A stretch of 64,000 nt of DNA, taken from assembly GCA_002786065.1 (NCBI GenBank), contig NHNY01000042.1, positions 42,169 to 106,168 of the forward strand. Direction: 5' to 3'. Below are positions 44,601-55,239 of the stretch, one piece after another. The stretch comes from Microcyclospora pomicola (lineage: Eukaryota; Ascomycota; Dothideomycetes; Capnodiales). Below the pieces are notes generated by a model. It was not told the DNA's origin. It did no database searches and worked only from the letters and a program-made list of their open reading frames with translations. The position numbers and the translations under genes are program-made. Each line of letters begins with the position of its first letter. Position 1 is the stretch's first letter.

Positions 44601-45330
44601 TACTAATAACTAGACTTCTAGCACTACTAAGGCATCTCCTTTCCTAGCTAACTATAGACAACACCCTCGAACTAGAATAGAGCCCCCTAAACACATAGTT
44701 ACCTTAACTGTCACTCGCTCTAACTAGGAAGTAATTGCTGCACAGGACTTCGCTACTAAGATAGAGCAAGTAGAACTAATACTAGTACAAGAGATGCGCT
44801 TTGCCTAAGCTGTTTACGAAAAGCACGCTAATCGACACTAGAAGAATGCCCCTAACTACTAAGTAGGGGATAGGGTATACCTTAGTAGCCGCAACCTTAA
44901 GACCCTTAGGCCAAGTAAGAAGCTAGACTAGAAGCAACTAGGCCCCTACACTATTACTGCAAAGATCAGCCCCTAAGCCTACCGCCTAGAGCTCCCTGCT
45001 AGTATGAAGATCTATAATGTCTTCTATGTCAACCTCCTACGCCCCTGTCCTAACGACCCCTACCTAGGACAACAACTCCCTGCCCCTCCGCCTACCTATG
45101 TAGACGATATAGCAGAATACGCAGTACAGGCTATTATAGACTCTTAGGATTCCCCTAATAGTGTCTACTACAAAGTGCAATAGAAGGGTTATAATAAGTT
45201 GACCTAGGAACCTTAGGACTATGTCTACACCCTAGTAGAGCATCTTAACGAGTTCCACCGTTAGTACCCCTAGAAGCCCTGCTATAGTTCGTTCGCTTTA
45301 GGCCTCGTAGGAGCTTAGCCTTTAGAAGGA
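41617..45330 (+). pseudogene. Family B pol, copy 2, RIP-damaged
   Basis: The domain order is the same as in copy 1: protease-like, reverse transcriptase (about 42240-42980), RNase H (about 43200-43560), integrase (about 44000-45060) and chromodomain (about 45100-45270). The catalytic box reads YINNILIY, so both Asp positions differ from the usual Y-x-D-D, one more change than in copy 1. A purine tract precedes the 3' LTR. Compared with copy 1 it has more T and A at the variable positions, meaning heavier mutation. Confidence 0.85.
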
Positions 45331-45338
45331 GGGGATAG

Positions 45339-45554
45339 TGTTATAGTATGACCTGTTATAGGACTTAGTAGTTTGCAGCTAGCTGTAGCTGCCTTAGGCA
45401 TAACAGGTCTTCCCTTCTTAGCACTGAATTTAAGAACATTAGTTCTGCTACATACCACTATTCTTGTCTTTCTCTCTCTATAGCATGTCTTGTATTCTAT
45501 CCATGTACTTATTGTCCTATTATTGATCATTGTCCTAAGCTAAATGCTGTGACA
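45339..45554 (+). repeat. 3' LTR of family B copy 2
   Basis: It begins TGTTATAG, ends GTGACA, and is followed by the duplicated CATAA. Confidence 0.95.
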
Positions 45555-45996
45555 CATAACCGAAAGTTCTCTTAGCTAGATATACACACAAAGTTAACGA
45601 TTAAGGAGACAATATCACACAAAGTAGACAGGATGTAAGACTACGCGATTATACCTGTCGCGATAACTATTAACCTTTTCTATAGGTTTCGATAGGCATA
45701 TTACTAATTATAAGAACTAAAGAAACTTAAGTCGACTAAGCCGAAATACATTAAAGACGCCCTACGCTCCCTTCCTACGACGCTAGACAAAATATATAAG
45801 CGGATACTAACTAGGATTAAGAGGAGGTATTATACTAAGGCACTTACACTTCTTCGATAGCTAGTATATATAAAGTCTCTACCTAGCTTAGGCGAATTAG
45901 CTAAAGCTACAATAATCGATTCTATAGACGTAAACGAAGTCGATATAGATAATCGAGGGAATATAGGCGACACGTTAGAAATCCTTAGCGGGCTAG
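45555..45996 (+). pseudogene. NACHT/NLR-type STAND protein, continuation after the insertion
   Basis: After removal of the family B element the reading resumes in the region that follows the NACHT domain in ankyrin-NACHT proteins. A LPTTLDKIYKRILTRIK segment lies at about 45772-45825, and the ALTLLRWLVY-like winged-helix region ends in LEILSGLV just before the family C LTR at 45997. Stops and some disrupted frame near 45630-45700 indicate heavier decay. The C-terminal repeat domain (ankyrin or WD in relatives) is not found after 45996, so the family C element either truncated the gene or separated it from sequence beyond the window. Confidence 0.8.
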
Positions 45997-46162
45997 TGTA
46001 AAGGGCGCGGCCCTAAATGTAGCGCACTGGCGAAGCTAGTGCTTTGGGCTTAGCATAGCCGACCCTTTCTCTCCGGACTCCTAGAGGGAAAGGCCTCCCT
46101 CCTGTATCGAACTTGTTGAATACCACAACGAGCCTCTGCGTATGCGTAGCTCTCCCGTGACA
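45997..46162 (+). repeat. 5' LTR of family C (166 bp)
   Basis: It begins TGTAAAGGG and ends CGTGACA. The match to 8129-8294 runs from end to end and stops abruptly at both termini. Confidence 0.88.
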
Positions 46163-47470
46163 TTAAGTTCGATCCATGTTACTAGCGCTATCCGCGAGTT
46201 TCACGTCGGACGGCGACTGTACCCTAATAAGCAGCGAGAATACGGACTCCGGTACAACAAACCCGGAGATCGTAGAAATGAGACTGGCATTCGATTAGCT
46301 ATATACGAGGCAACAATAGATAGAGGCGGAGCTAGCTTAGACTCGAGCCGCTCTCTACCGATCTGAAGCTAGCTATAACCAACTAGTACTCGAAACAGAG
46401 CCGGCAGAGGAGACTCCTACGAACGCCCTACTTAGGACCCTACTCTACACCCTTTCCTCGACAACCGCGTCGAGCGCCGGACGCGAACCGACGGGACCTA
46501 GGGACTAGAAGCCTCCTACCTAGGATGGAAGGGCAGAAACATTCAGGGATTATCTTCTAAGGTTAAGAAGCTCCTACCGAGTGCGATCTGGGACAAAACC
46601 GATGCTATCTATCGAGTACTACTAGGATGCTATCTATAACACTCTCCTAGCCTATAAAAGAGCAAGGATGCGTTATTTCTAGGAAAAGGGAAGCGCGTTA
46701 AACGGTAAGGACCCCGAGGCCTTTTTCGCGCAGCTCGAGAACGTTTTCGCGGACAGCAACGAACAATCTAAGGCCTTAGAACAGCTCACCTACTTACGCC
46801 ACTTAGTAGGGCAACTATGGCACGAGCACTAGCTATAATTCGACGGCCTCCTGCTCAGCGCGGGCGGGGAGAGTTGGACTGACGCCACTAAGATTGGCTA
46901 CCTAAAGAACACCTTCTCTAACCCCGCGAAAATATACACGGCATCCGTCGCAAAGACGGATGACTACTACGTGTTCTCCGAGGAAGTCGAGAGAATCATA
47001 ACGAACCTCGAAACCACTGACTAATTCAAAGCAGCAAACAAGAGGTAGATTAGGGAGAGGGGAAGGGGGTCTAGCACCTCGACGACAGTAACTACGAGGT
47101 CGTATAGGCCCTCTACCGTTAGGGTAGATGCGGACGGGGATACCCTAATAGCCCCGACTCGAACCGCAGGAGAACGCGGGCGCTCGCGCGAAGAGCGGAG
47201 CAAAGGGCACGGAGAGCGCCCTAGCGCCGGAAAACAGAGGGCGAAATAGGTGGACACTGCGGAAAGGGAGAGACGCTAGGGGAACAAGCTTTGCTTCCGG
47301 TGTGGAGCTGTAGGGCACTGTATTCGCGAATGTCCCTATGCCCTAGCAGTACAACCAACTACTATCAATGCTACTAGCGCCCCCCTGCTAGACACCGATG
47401 ACGAGGGGTCGGACTCCGAACGATCAGGACAGGGAAAAGAGTAGCTCTTGTTCGAAGGCAGGAAGCAAGA
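46163..47470 (+). pseudogene. Family C gag, RIP-damaged
   Basis: The region holds coding-like sequence broken by stops and ends in a basic segment with a CCHC zinc knuckle at 47292-47333 (CFRCGAVGHCIREC). A short open frame at 46142-46366 covers the start only. The capsid region was not followed in one frame with confidence. Confidence 0.7.
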
Positions 47471-47515
47471 GCATATAGAACATTAGTAAAGAAGTAGAAA
47501 GAAGTTAGAGGGAAA

Positions 47516-50500
47516 ATGAATGGACGCCTTGTATTTACAGATGTAGTCCTCGAAAAGAACGTCGGAACCTCTGCACTTATTAACGAAGGATGCCAATGTT
47601 ATGCTGCGATCAACGAAGACCTAGTAAGAGGTCTCGGACTTAGCTATGTAAGTTGTGAGTCCCGGGCTGTAACAGGCGCCTTAGCCTCGATGCAAGGCTT
47701 GAATATCGAAGGAGTAGTTGCTTTCCGGCTAGATGTTGCTGGATTCCGACAAATGGTATACGCTTATGTAGTACCTAGGCTAGCATTCCCTCTAATCCTA
47801 GGGAACCCTTAGAAGGCCCATAACAACGTCAGGACGGCGCCTAAAAAGCGCCGGTTCTATCATAGGAGATCAAGACAGTAGGTGCCCGAAGGCAGGAACT
47901 ACTTAGAACGCGCGGATCGCAGTAACATGCTAACGCTTGCCGCTACGTCGAGCGCGGACGTCGAGAAGGCTCTAAAGACGAAGAGCTACCTAACGATAGG
48001 GGAGCTCTAAGAAAAGCTCCTAGCGGAGCTTAAAGACATAGCCCTGCTGTTTTGTCGTAGGGAAGCGGAAAAGCTGGCCCCCTATAGACTAGGGGTTGAC
48101 CACTAGATAGACATCCGCCCGTAAGCGGACGGGACGCTGCCCCCATTGCCTTAGGGCCCGTTATATGGAATGTCGAAGGAAGAACTCCTAGTCCTACGTA
48201 AGTCATTGGATGACCTACTAGAAAAGGGCTACATCCGCCTAACAATGTCAGAAGCCGCAGCCCCTATGCTGTTCGTGAAGAAGCCCAGGGGAGGGCTGCG
48301 GTTCTGCTGTAATTATCGGGCGTTAAACGCAATCACGAAGCAAGACCGGTATCCGCTACTACTAATACCGGAGACCTTGCGCAACCTAACGGGAGCTAGG
48401 TAGATCACGAAGGTAGACGTAGTCTCGGCGTTCTATCAGATTCGGATAGCGTCTGGTCACGAACATAAGACGGCTTTTCGAACTAGATTCGGCTTATTCG
48501 AGTGGCTAGTGTGTCCGTTCGGGTTGTTAGGGGCCCCGGCCACTTTCCAGCGTTATATTAACACTTTGCTGCGGAAGTACCTAGACGACTTCGCATCAGC
48601 ATATATGGATGATGTGATTATTTACTCTATAGGGTCGAGAGAAGACTATTTCAGCAAGGTTCGGACCGTCCTCTAGACTCTTTAGGACGGTAGGCTGTAC
48701 TTAGACCTAGGGAAAAGCGAGTTTGCCTAGAAGAGAGTTAAGTACTTAGGCTTTATAGTACACGCCGATAGCAAAGGCATTGAAGCCGACGAAGAAAAGG
48801 TAGAAGCCGTTCGGAAGTAGGCGGGACCCAAAACCTAGAAAGAGGTAAGGAGGTTTCTTAGGTTCGCTAACTACTATAGAGGGTTCATCCCTAACTACTC
48901 GAAGATAGCCGTACCTTTGACAGCGCTAACCGGCAAAGGCGTGCCGTTCAACTAGGGAACGCTAGAACAGAGAGCGTTCGAGAAGCTGAGAGACAAATTC
49001 TGCAGCGCCCTAGTACTTAGCCATTAGGATCCGGAACTTCCAACGTTCCTAGAAACCGATTGTAGCGGGTTTGCGATAGGAGGCGCTCTTATCTAGGAAA
49101 GGGACGGAGTCCAGCGACCTGTAGGCTTTTTCAGTTAGAAGCTGAACAAAGCCGAGATTAACTACGACATCCATAACAAGGAAATGCTAGCTGTAGTGTC
49201 CTGCCTTAAGTTCTAGGGCCCCGAGCTAAAGGCCTGTGGACCCTTCACAATCTAGACGGACCACAAGAACCTCGAATACTTCATAGTGAAGAGGCAACTG
49301 TCTAAGAGACAGATTCGGTAGTATAAAACATTATCCAAGTTCTAGTTCACCCTAATTTACCGCCTAGGAGCAGAAGCAATCATACCGGATGCCTTATTAA
49401 GGAGAGAGCAGGACACGCTTAGGGAGGACGACAAATACTCAAGATTCCGGCGATTCCTAGAACCGGAACGCGTCCCTGCATGGCCGGAGTCCGGCGGGGA
49501 GGGGGTAGTAGTAGCCACTACGTCTGTGCAGCTTTTAGCTACATAAGTAAGCTAAATCACCGACCTCAAACAGCGGGAGCCCGGCGACACGACTATAGGA
49601 GCCGCAGGCGCATTACCAGAAGACAAAGGACCCTTCTAAGACCAGGACTTGAACAATCTCTAGCAGGCGGCTCTAGAGAAAGACACTGTCTACTAGGCCG
49701 TCGCCCGCTCGATCAGGACGGGATGCCGCTTACTCCTAAGCGATGCGAAGGCCAAAGTCTAAGCTAGGGACTGTAGCATCGACCAAAATGGACACCTTCG
49801 GCATCGGGGCAAGCTATAGGTGCTAGGAGCCCCCTTCGTAGCGGACTCCGACGTAAAAGAAGCAGAGCCCGAGACACGCCTCGCAGATGTACTCCGGACC
49901 CGACTTATTCAAACCGTCCACGACTCTCTAGTGTACAGTCACCTAGGCAGGGACTCTACCGCATCGATACTAGGACGCGACTTTTACTAGCCCCTGTAAT
50001 CTCGCTACATACGGCAGTTTCTACGAAACTGCGACTACTGTAGGAGGAATAAGGTCTAGAGGGAACACAAGTATGGCCTCCTACGACCCCTTCTAGTTCC
50101 CGACAGGTTCTTCTAGGAGATCTCGATGGACTTTATGACCGACCTCCTAGACTCTAGGGGGAACCGATACCTCTAGGTTATTAAAGACAGGCTAAGTAAA
50201 TAGGTAGCGCTTAAAGCGATGCACAGTATAAAAGCGGAGGACTGCGCCCAAAAGTTCATAGACTGCTAGGTGAAACACCATAGTATGCCCAGCGCTATTA
50301 CAAGCGACAGAGGAACTAACTAGACCAGCACTTTCTAGAAAGAGTTCTATATATTACTCGGCGTGAAGCAGAGACTAAGCTCCGCGTACTACCCGCAAAC
50401 GGACGGCGGCCCCGAAAGATTGAACCAAGATGTATAAGCGTACCTAAGGAATTTCATCAACTAGGAGCAAACCGACTGGAAAGACTGGCTCCCTACTGCC

Positions 50501-51230
50501 TAGTTAGCGCTTAACAGGCGTTACAATGCGGGAATTGGCATGAGTCCTTTCTTCGCAACCTACGGGTACGATGCTCTGTCGCCCGTAGCTTTCAGCGCGG
50601 AGCCCTCGGTCGGACAACCGTTGCCTGCTCTTAGCCGAGCTAGGGTGTTCGTAAAAAGGATAAAGGACATCTTAGACCTTTGCCAAACAAGCATAGCTGC
50701 GACAGCCTAGAAACAAGAGGAGTCCGCGAATAAGAACCGGACGCTAGCGCTAATCTACTAGGAAGGCGATAAGGTCTAGCTGGACCTAAGAAACTACCAA
50801 ACGAATCGGCTAAAGAAGAGCTTGGATGTGAGGCACGCTAAGTACACGGTAGCCGAAGTGTTATTACCAGTCTTAGTCTAGTTAAGTAGTATTCCTAGCA
50901 ACATCTACCCGGTGTTCTATACCGACTTGCTAAGGCTAGCTAGCAACGACCTACTGCTAGGGCAGGTGACCGATAACGACCAACCGGGACCCGTACTATT
51001 CGAATCGCATAAAGAGTAGGAAGTGGAAAGCATTCTGTGCGCTAGGAGCAAAGGGAGATAGAAAGCAAGGGAAGTCCTAGTAAAATAGGCCGGACACTAC
51101 TAACCAACCTAGGAGCCGCTGGAAAATCTGGCCGACACTACAGCAATAGACAGTTTCGAAGCAAAGTATGGAGACCCTAAGACAAACGATAGGCCTAGAG
51201 CTACTTGGGTAGAGGCCACCACAGGGAGGG
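47516..51230 (+). pseudogene. Family C pol, RIP-damaged
   Basis: An open piece of 98 codons (47516-47812) is the retroviral-type aspartic protease; its active site reads ALINEG where D-[ST/E]-G is expected, an Asp-to-Asn change. Reverse transcriptase follows (about 48170-48900) with [18 protein letters not shown] and an intact YMDDVIIY box. RNase H lies at about 49040-49400, the integrase at about 49900-50700 with an HLGR/CDYCRR zinc part, MDFMTD and TSDRGTN, and a chromodomain at about 51010-51180. The stops are nearly all TAG. RT and integrase catalytic residues are preserved, so it is less decayed than family B. Confidence 0.85.
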
Positions 51231-51231
51231 G

Positions 51232-51340
51232 ATTCCCTAACCCGTAGGAAGTGGGTTAGGTTAGGGATTCGCCCTAAACTATAATTGGGGTTCTTCCTAC
51301 TATTTTAGGGCAACCTAAAAATTGGGTTGCCCTAAAAATT
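51232..51340. repeat. Hairpin-rich segment with CCCTAA/TTAGGG words
   Basis: Several short inverted repeats are packed into 110 bp. TCCCTAACC (51234-51242) pairs with GGTTAGGGA (51259-51267), and GTAGGAAG (51244-51251) with CTTCCTAC (51293-51300). TTAGGG (51261-51266) pairs with CCCTAA (51272-51277). TTTTAGGGCAACC (51303-51315) pairs with GGTTGCCCTAAAA (51325-51337). The segment begins exactly where the family C 3' LTR is expected. Confidence 0.8.
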
Positions 51341-51421
51341 CCCTATGATTCCTCCTTTAGAATAGACTAAAACCGTTTAGGCACTAAATAGTGTAGATCA
51401 CTTACATAATCGGCGCTTCGC

Positions 51422-52986
51422 TGCCAATCACCTGCCAATCACGTAACTGTCAAGATTTTGGTCTTGTAATCTTTACTAAGGGTCTTTAGAATGCTAATCA
51501 CACTGCTAATCACACTATTGTAAGATAACTGCGAGACTCGGTGTTCACGCTATATACGCTCTACACAATGAAAGCTAATCTTAGGAGTATCTTAAGCTAT
51601 GTAGGGAGACGCGGCGCTAGGAACTTGATGGCGATGTCCTTCTTGTTTGGGTAGTCGAAGGGGTAAGGTGGCTTAAGAGTTCAGCAGCACGACGATCATC
51701 CTCGTCGTCGCTAATACAGTCGTGCGCTAGTATCTGGTTAAGATCTTTAAGCGTTTCAGTATAGTCCTGCTAAACATCATCCTGAGTAAGAGGATCGTCT
51801 AATAGCTTTTGCATCTCCTAGTCGATATCCTCTGCTGCTGCTATAAGACGATGGCGTGTCATTATAAGCGTAGTAAAGGTTACTACACTGTACTTACGGT
51901 TGTAACGAGACTAGTGTCGCGCAATACTAAACGTTCTCTTAACACTAACACTAGAAGCAGGAATACAGTGAATGTCCTATGCCATCTTCGCAATAGTTAG
52001 AAACTCGCTAGCAAGCATTCTCTACATCTTCAAGATATCAGTAGTCTGATCTCGCTTATAAAGAGCTATAGATGTTAGTATATAAGTAGATAAGGGATGT
52101 AAGTACTAACCAAACTGCTTGTATCGGTTAAGCTCGTTGTCTGTAGTTGTTTTGGTTAGAGAATAAAGGGAGTCGTGTAAAAAGTCGTTAAGGCTATGTA
52201 CAGGGGCCGACTCTGTACTAGTAGACTGTAGCTAGATAGTAACTGCCTTATGATAATAGGTCCAATACAGACTCTCCAGTTTTGCCTAGTATTGCGTTCG
52301 ATAGGCTGTTCCTCGCCAAGCTAGTCCTTTCTAAAAGATATCTTTTATTGCTAGATTAAGTAAAACAGCTATACCATATAGGTCACTAAGCGCGTCAATT
52401 GCCTTCGAATAATACTTCCTGAGCTTGTCTTTAGCACTATTAAGGGCTTGAAGCATATATCGCTTCTAAGGAATCTTCTTAGGGCGTAGCTTGTTTCGAG
52501 CACTCTTAATCATATCGAACAGTCAATTGTAGAAGCTGAAGGCTAGGTGTAGAGACGGGCCCTTTGTCTTACTAATAAGGGTAGTACATAAGGCAAATAG
52601 TCGCGCTAGGCTAAGAAGATAGTTAATTTGTTTCCAGTGCAGTAGAGAGAGCGTAAGCCAGCGAAGCTTAGTAGAAGCGATGTACCGGTCTACTACAGGT
52701 CGAAGTTGACGGAAGCGAAGGAGCATTGTAGTAGTAGAGTCCTAGCGAGTCTTGACGTCTATTAGCAATCTTAAGGGGACCTTAGATGTAGAGCTAAGCT
52801 CTATATTCTTCTAAAGGTTTAAGAAAGCCTCAACTCTTTGATCGCTAGCGTTCACATAGACAGTAATGTTGCGAACCTACGTAAAGGTTAGATTTGCGAA
52901 TTACTATGCCAATCACCCTACTAATCACCCTGCTAATTACTAATCTTACTGCAGCTCTCGAACATATGCTAATCACCTGCTAATTA
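51422..52986 (+). repeat. Paired TGCYAATCA motifs, left set
   Basis: Pairs or triplets of a 9-bp word occur at 51422/51433, 51492/51504, 52907/52919/52931 and 52967/52978, with start-to-start spacing of 11 or 12 bp. Variants such as TACTAATCA and TGCTAATTA differ by transitions. All read TGCYAATCA on the plus strand. They flank the hAT C-terminal relic and resemble subterminal transposase-binding repeats. Confidence 0.8.
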
Positions 52987-53101
52987 CAGTACTGGACTAC
53001 ACCTATAAGACTGATTTGCGAAAGTGTACTGACCTTATAGAGTAAGAGAGCGATGTCTGACTTAGTTTCTTCGCTATAAAGCTTCTTATAGCCTTGAAGG
53101 G
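51600..53101 (-). pseudogene. hAT-family transposase relic, C-terminal part
   Basis: Minus-strand translation gives hAT-type segments, best preserved at 52523-52726 (LLRFRQLRPVVDRYIA, then LLSLARLFALCTTLISKTKGPS), the region that follows the catalytic RNase H fold insertion. A later piece near 51610-51720 is acidic then basic. I could not find the usual C-terminal dimerisation motif, so the 3' end is probably lost. The reading joins the N-terminal part at 60301 once the family A element is removed. Confidence 0.75.
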
Positions 53102-53317
53102 TGTAAGGGGCAGCAATAGGCTACTAGGGCGTAGCTTCTGGATGCTAAAGGATAGCGTAGTACACAGAAATAAGGGAGTAATAGTATGATACAGTTACTA
53201 CCGAGAATAATCCATGAAGCGTACGAGGTGCGCAGGTCGCGCACCGAAGTGTCGCTTTATGCTAAGACTGGAGACACGTGACTTCGACCTCACTTCATGT
53301 AGGAAAGGGGCCTTATA
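53102..53317 (-). repeat. 3' LTR of family A copy 2
   Basis: On the plus strand it begins TGTAAGGGG and ends CCTTATA, the last CA having become TA. It differs from the 5' LTR by about eight transitions and no indel. Confidence 0.93.
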
Positions 53318-53994
53318 ACTCACCTCTCCCCTAGATCCTGTCCCTAGGATAAGAGAGGTCTCCTACATAGTGATTCTGTAGCTACGATAGCCGAGATCGA
53401 AGCGGTAGTCGGTCGTCTCCCGAACGCTCGTCGCACGCATGTGCGACGGCCGTTCGCTCAGTACGAGCTCGCTATGTTAGAGTCCTTAGGGAGTAGTTCC
53501 GGCCTACGAGAGCAGTATACGCGTAGAGTGCGACGCGCTTCGCGATCGCGCCTCGCACGCATGTGTAGCTAACGGTTCCTCGACAAGCCTTGTGCCCGAG
53601 TCTACAGCCGGGATAGACCTCCTCGAGCCTGCAGGCTGCTGCATCTATGTCGCTTGTTGTGCCCCCTGTATCGACGGTCTCCTCAATGTCTGCAATGCCT
53701 GTAGTCTGCATGTGCATGTCCTAAACCTCGTCGTGAGGCTATGATACGCGTTGCCGCGTCGAACGCGTTGTTGTTGTTGTGCGCAGGTATAACGCGCGTT
53801 GCGCTGATAGTAGGGCTGATGTTGTTGTTGTTGTGTTTATAACTTTAAACTTCCTCCTAGGAAGTTCCTTCCCACAACATCATCACACCTTCTGATTGTT
53901 TGGCACATTCTTCTGTCTATTCGCAACGCACCTACATCACCATCATCACACCTATCGCACGCACGTTCAGCGCACTAGCATCTCATTGCCCATC

Positions 53995-54907
53995 ATGATC
54001 TTCAGTGTCCCTAAGTACATTAGCAAGCGCCAGCTCAATCGCGCAGAGCCTTTCGTGTGGCGCGATGAAGACCTACGTAAGGACGCACCTAAGCCTTAGA
54101 TTCTTACCTGCACTAGGTGCTTCTCCGCTATTACTAAGCAGAGCAAGCTCTGCAACAAGCCTAAGGAAGCTAGGTGCAAGCACTGTGTGTCTGGCCATCG
54201 CAGCTGCGGTTTGGTGAGTTTTTCCTTTGCGAGTCGCGCAGGTGCATCGCTAATCGTTCGAACAGATCCCTCCCAAGATGTACGGGCGCTACGAGCGTCT
54301 GTACAACCTTCGTAGGAGATATAACAGAGCTGTTGCTACCCTCAATGGTGCTAGAGGCAAGGACGACCCTGCTGTCTAGCGTACAGGCTTAAAGCTTGCG
54401 CGTGCCTAGAAAGCCGCCACCATCTCGCTCTAGGCGCTCAGGTTAAGCGTAGCACGCTAGGGCTAGCAGGTGAATGCAGCTACTAGGAACCCTACTACCA
54501 GTACAGACTACTTGCGCCTGATCCTAGCTAAGCAGCGCATTAGCAACGCAAACACGCGTCGCCTGATCGCCTCTAACGTCGCTATCAACAACAGCCTAGG
54601 TAACTTAAACGCCACGCTCTTCGGCGTAAGTTCGCCCTATGCACGTACGTCGCTCGCACGATGCTAACACTGCAAATAGATGACTAAGACTATGGACCGT
54701 TTGGCCGAGCGCTGCGCCGCCGCCGAGGCTCCGATCGTTGCCCGCCCTATCGCCGCCGCACGTACGCGTCAAGAGTTAGGTCTGCTAGGTGCTAGAACCC
54801 CTAGAAACACAGCTAGGAGTGATGAGGAAGGTAGCAGCACCACTGACTACAGTGAGGACCCCACTGACAATGGGAGTGAGGATTTTGGTGGTTTTGACGA
54901 TGCCTAA
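53995..54907 (+). pseudogene. Antisense three-exon accessory gene of family A, copy 2
   Basis: Exons 53995-54213, 54266-54625 and 54680-54907 are separated by introns of 52 and 54 bp with GTGAGT/GTAAGT donors, CTAATC/CTAACA branch-like sequences and AG acceptors. All exons are multiples of three, giving 268 codons before the stop. Exon 1 starts MIFSVPKYISKRQL and carries a Cys-rich module (CTRC, LC, RCKHC, SC), possibly zinc-binding. Exon 2 is basic and helical. Exon 3 ends in an acidic tail. TAG codons interrupt it at residue 35 and at several places in exon 2. Intact splice sites and frame show it was a real gene. The Cys spacing recalls hypothetical proteins common in fungal repeats; no function is assigned. 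Confidence 0.75.
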
Positions 54908-55239
54908 GCATCTATAAGGAGCGCATATAGAACGCTGGGTCCGCGCCTAGCTCTCTGATAGTTGGCGTTTAGGTAGCTTATGTCCTATGCAAGTAGTTAT
55001 GCCAGCTAGGGCTGAATACCATGCTGTTTAATCATTGTCTTCTCCAATTTTGTGTCCGCCAGATGTGTCTGTAAATACCCTAACGTGCGCAGGTAGGGCG
55101 CGCGTATTTCGTCGTCTAGTCTCGCAGCTTCGCAACAACGACCTACAGTGACTTCCTTAGCCTTCCTCTTAGTCTACCTCTCTGAGGTGTGCCTTTGTCA
55201 TTTTGGCTAGTCTTTCTGGTGTCGTCTAGCCTAGCATCG

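Larger units (their letters stand above)
39996..45554 (+). mobile_element. Family B Ty3/Gypsy retrotransposon, copy 2 (complete)
   Basis: The element is 5,559 bp long, with 216-bp LTRs at both ends and a 5-bp target duplication CATAA (39991-39995 and 45555-45559). Gag and pol run rightward with many RIP-type stops. It interrupts the NACHT pseudogene. No TGG-type primer-binding site follows the 5' LTR; the sequence there is TTATATGCTATTAG, which may be mutated. Confidence 0.95.
45997..51231 (+). mobile_element. Family C Ty3/Gypsy retrotransposon lacking a recognisable 3' LTR
   Basis: A 166-bp 5' LTR (matching 8129-8294) is followed by gag, protease, reverse transcriptase, RNase H, integrase and a chromodomain, all rightward. 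A purine tract CACAGGGAGGGGAT at about 51220-51233 marks where the 3' LTR should start, but the next bases are a hairpin-rich sequence unrelated to the LTR. The 3' LTR was deleted or displaced. Stops are fewer than in family B. Confidence 0.85.

Noticed and set aside
46163-46185. GTTCGATCC just after the family C LTR as a tRNA gene or tRNA-derived sequence
   Set aside because: Only a T-loop-like word is present; no acceptor stem or D-arm could be found around it.
49480-49767. 95-codon open frame in family C
   Set aside because: It is in a different frame from pol, which continues through the region with recognisable integrase-linker sequence.
51234-51267. CCCTAA/TTAGGG inverted words as a telomere fusion
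   Set aside because: Each arm has at most about one and a half telomere units, and the segment is better described as part of a hairpin cluster.
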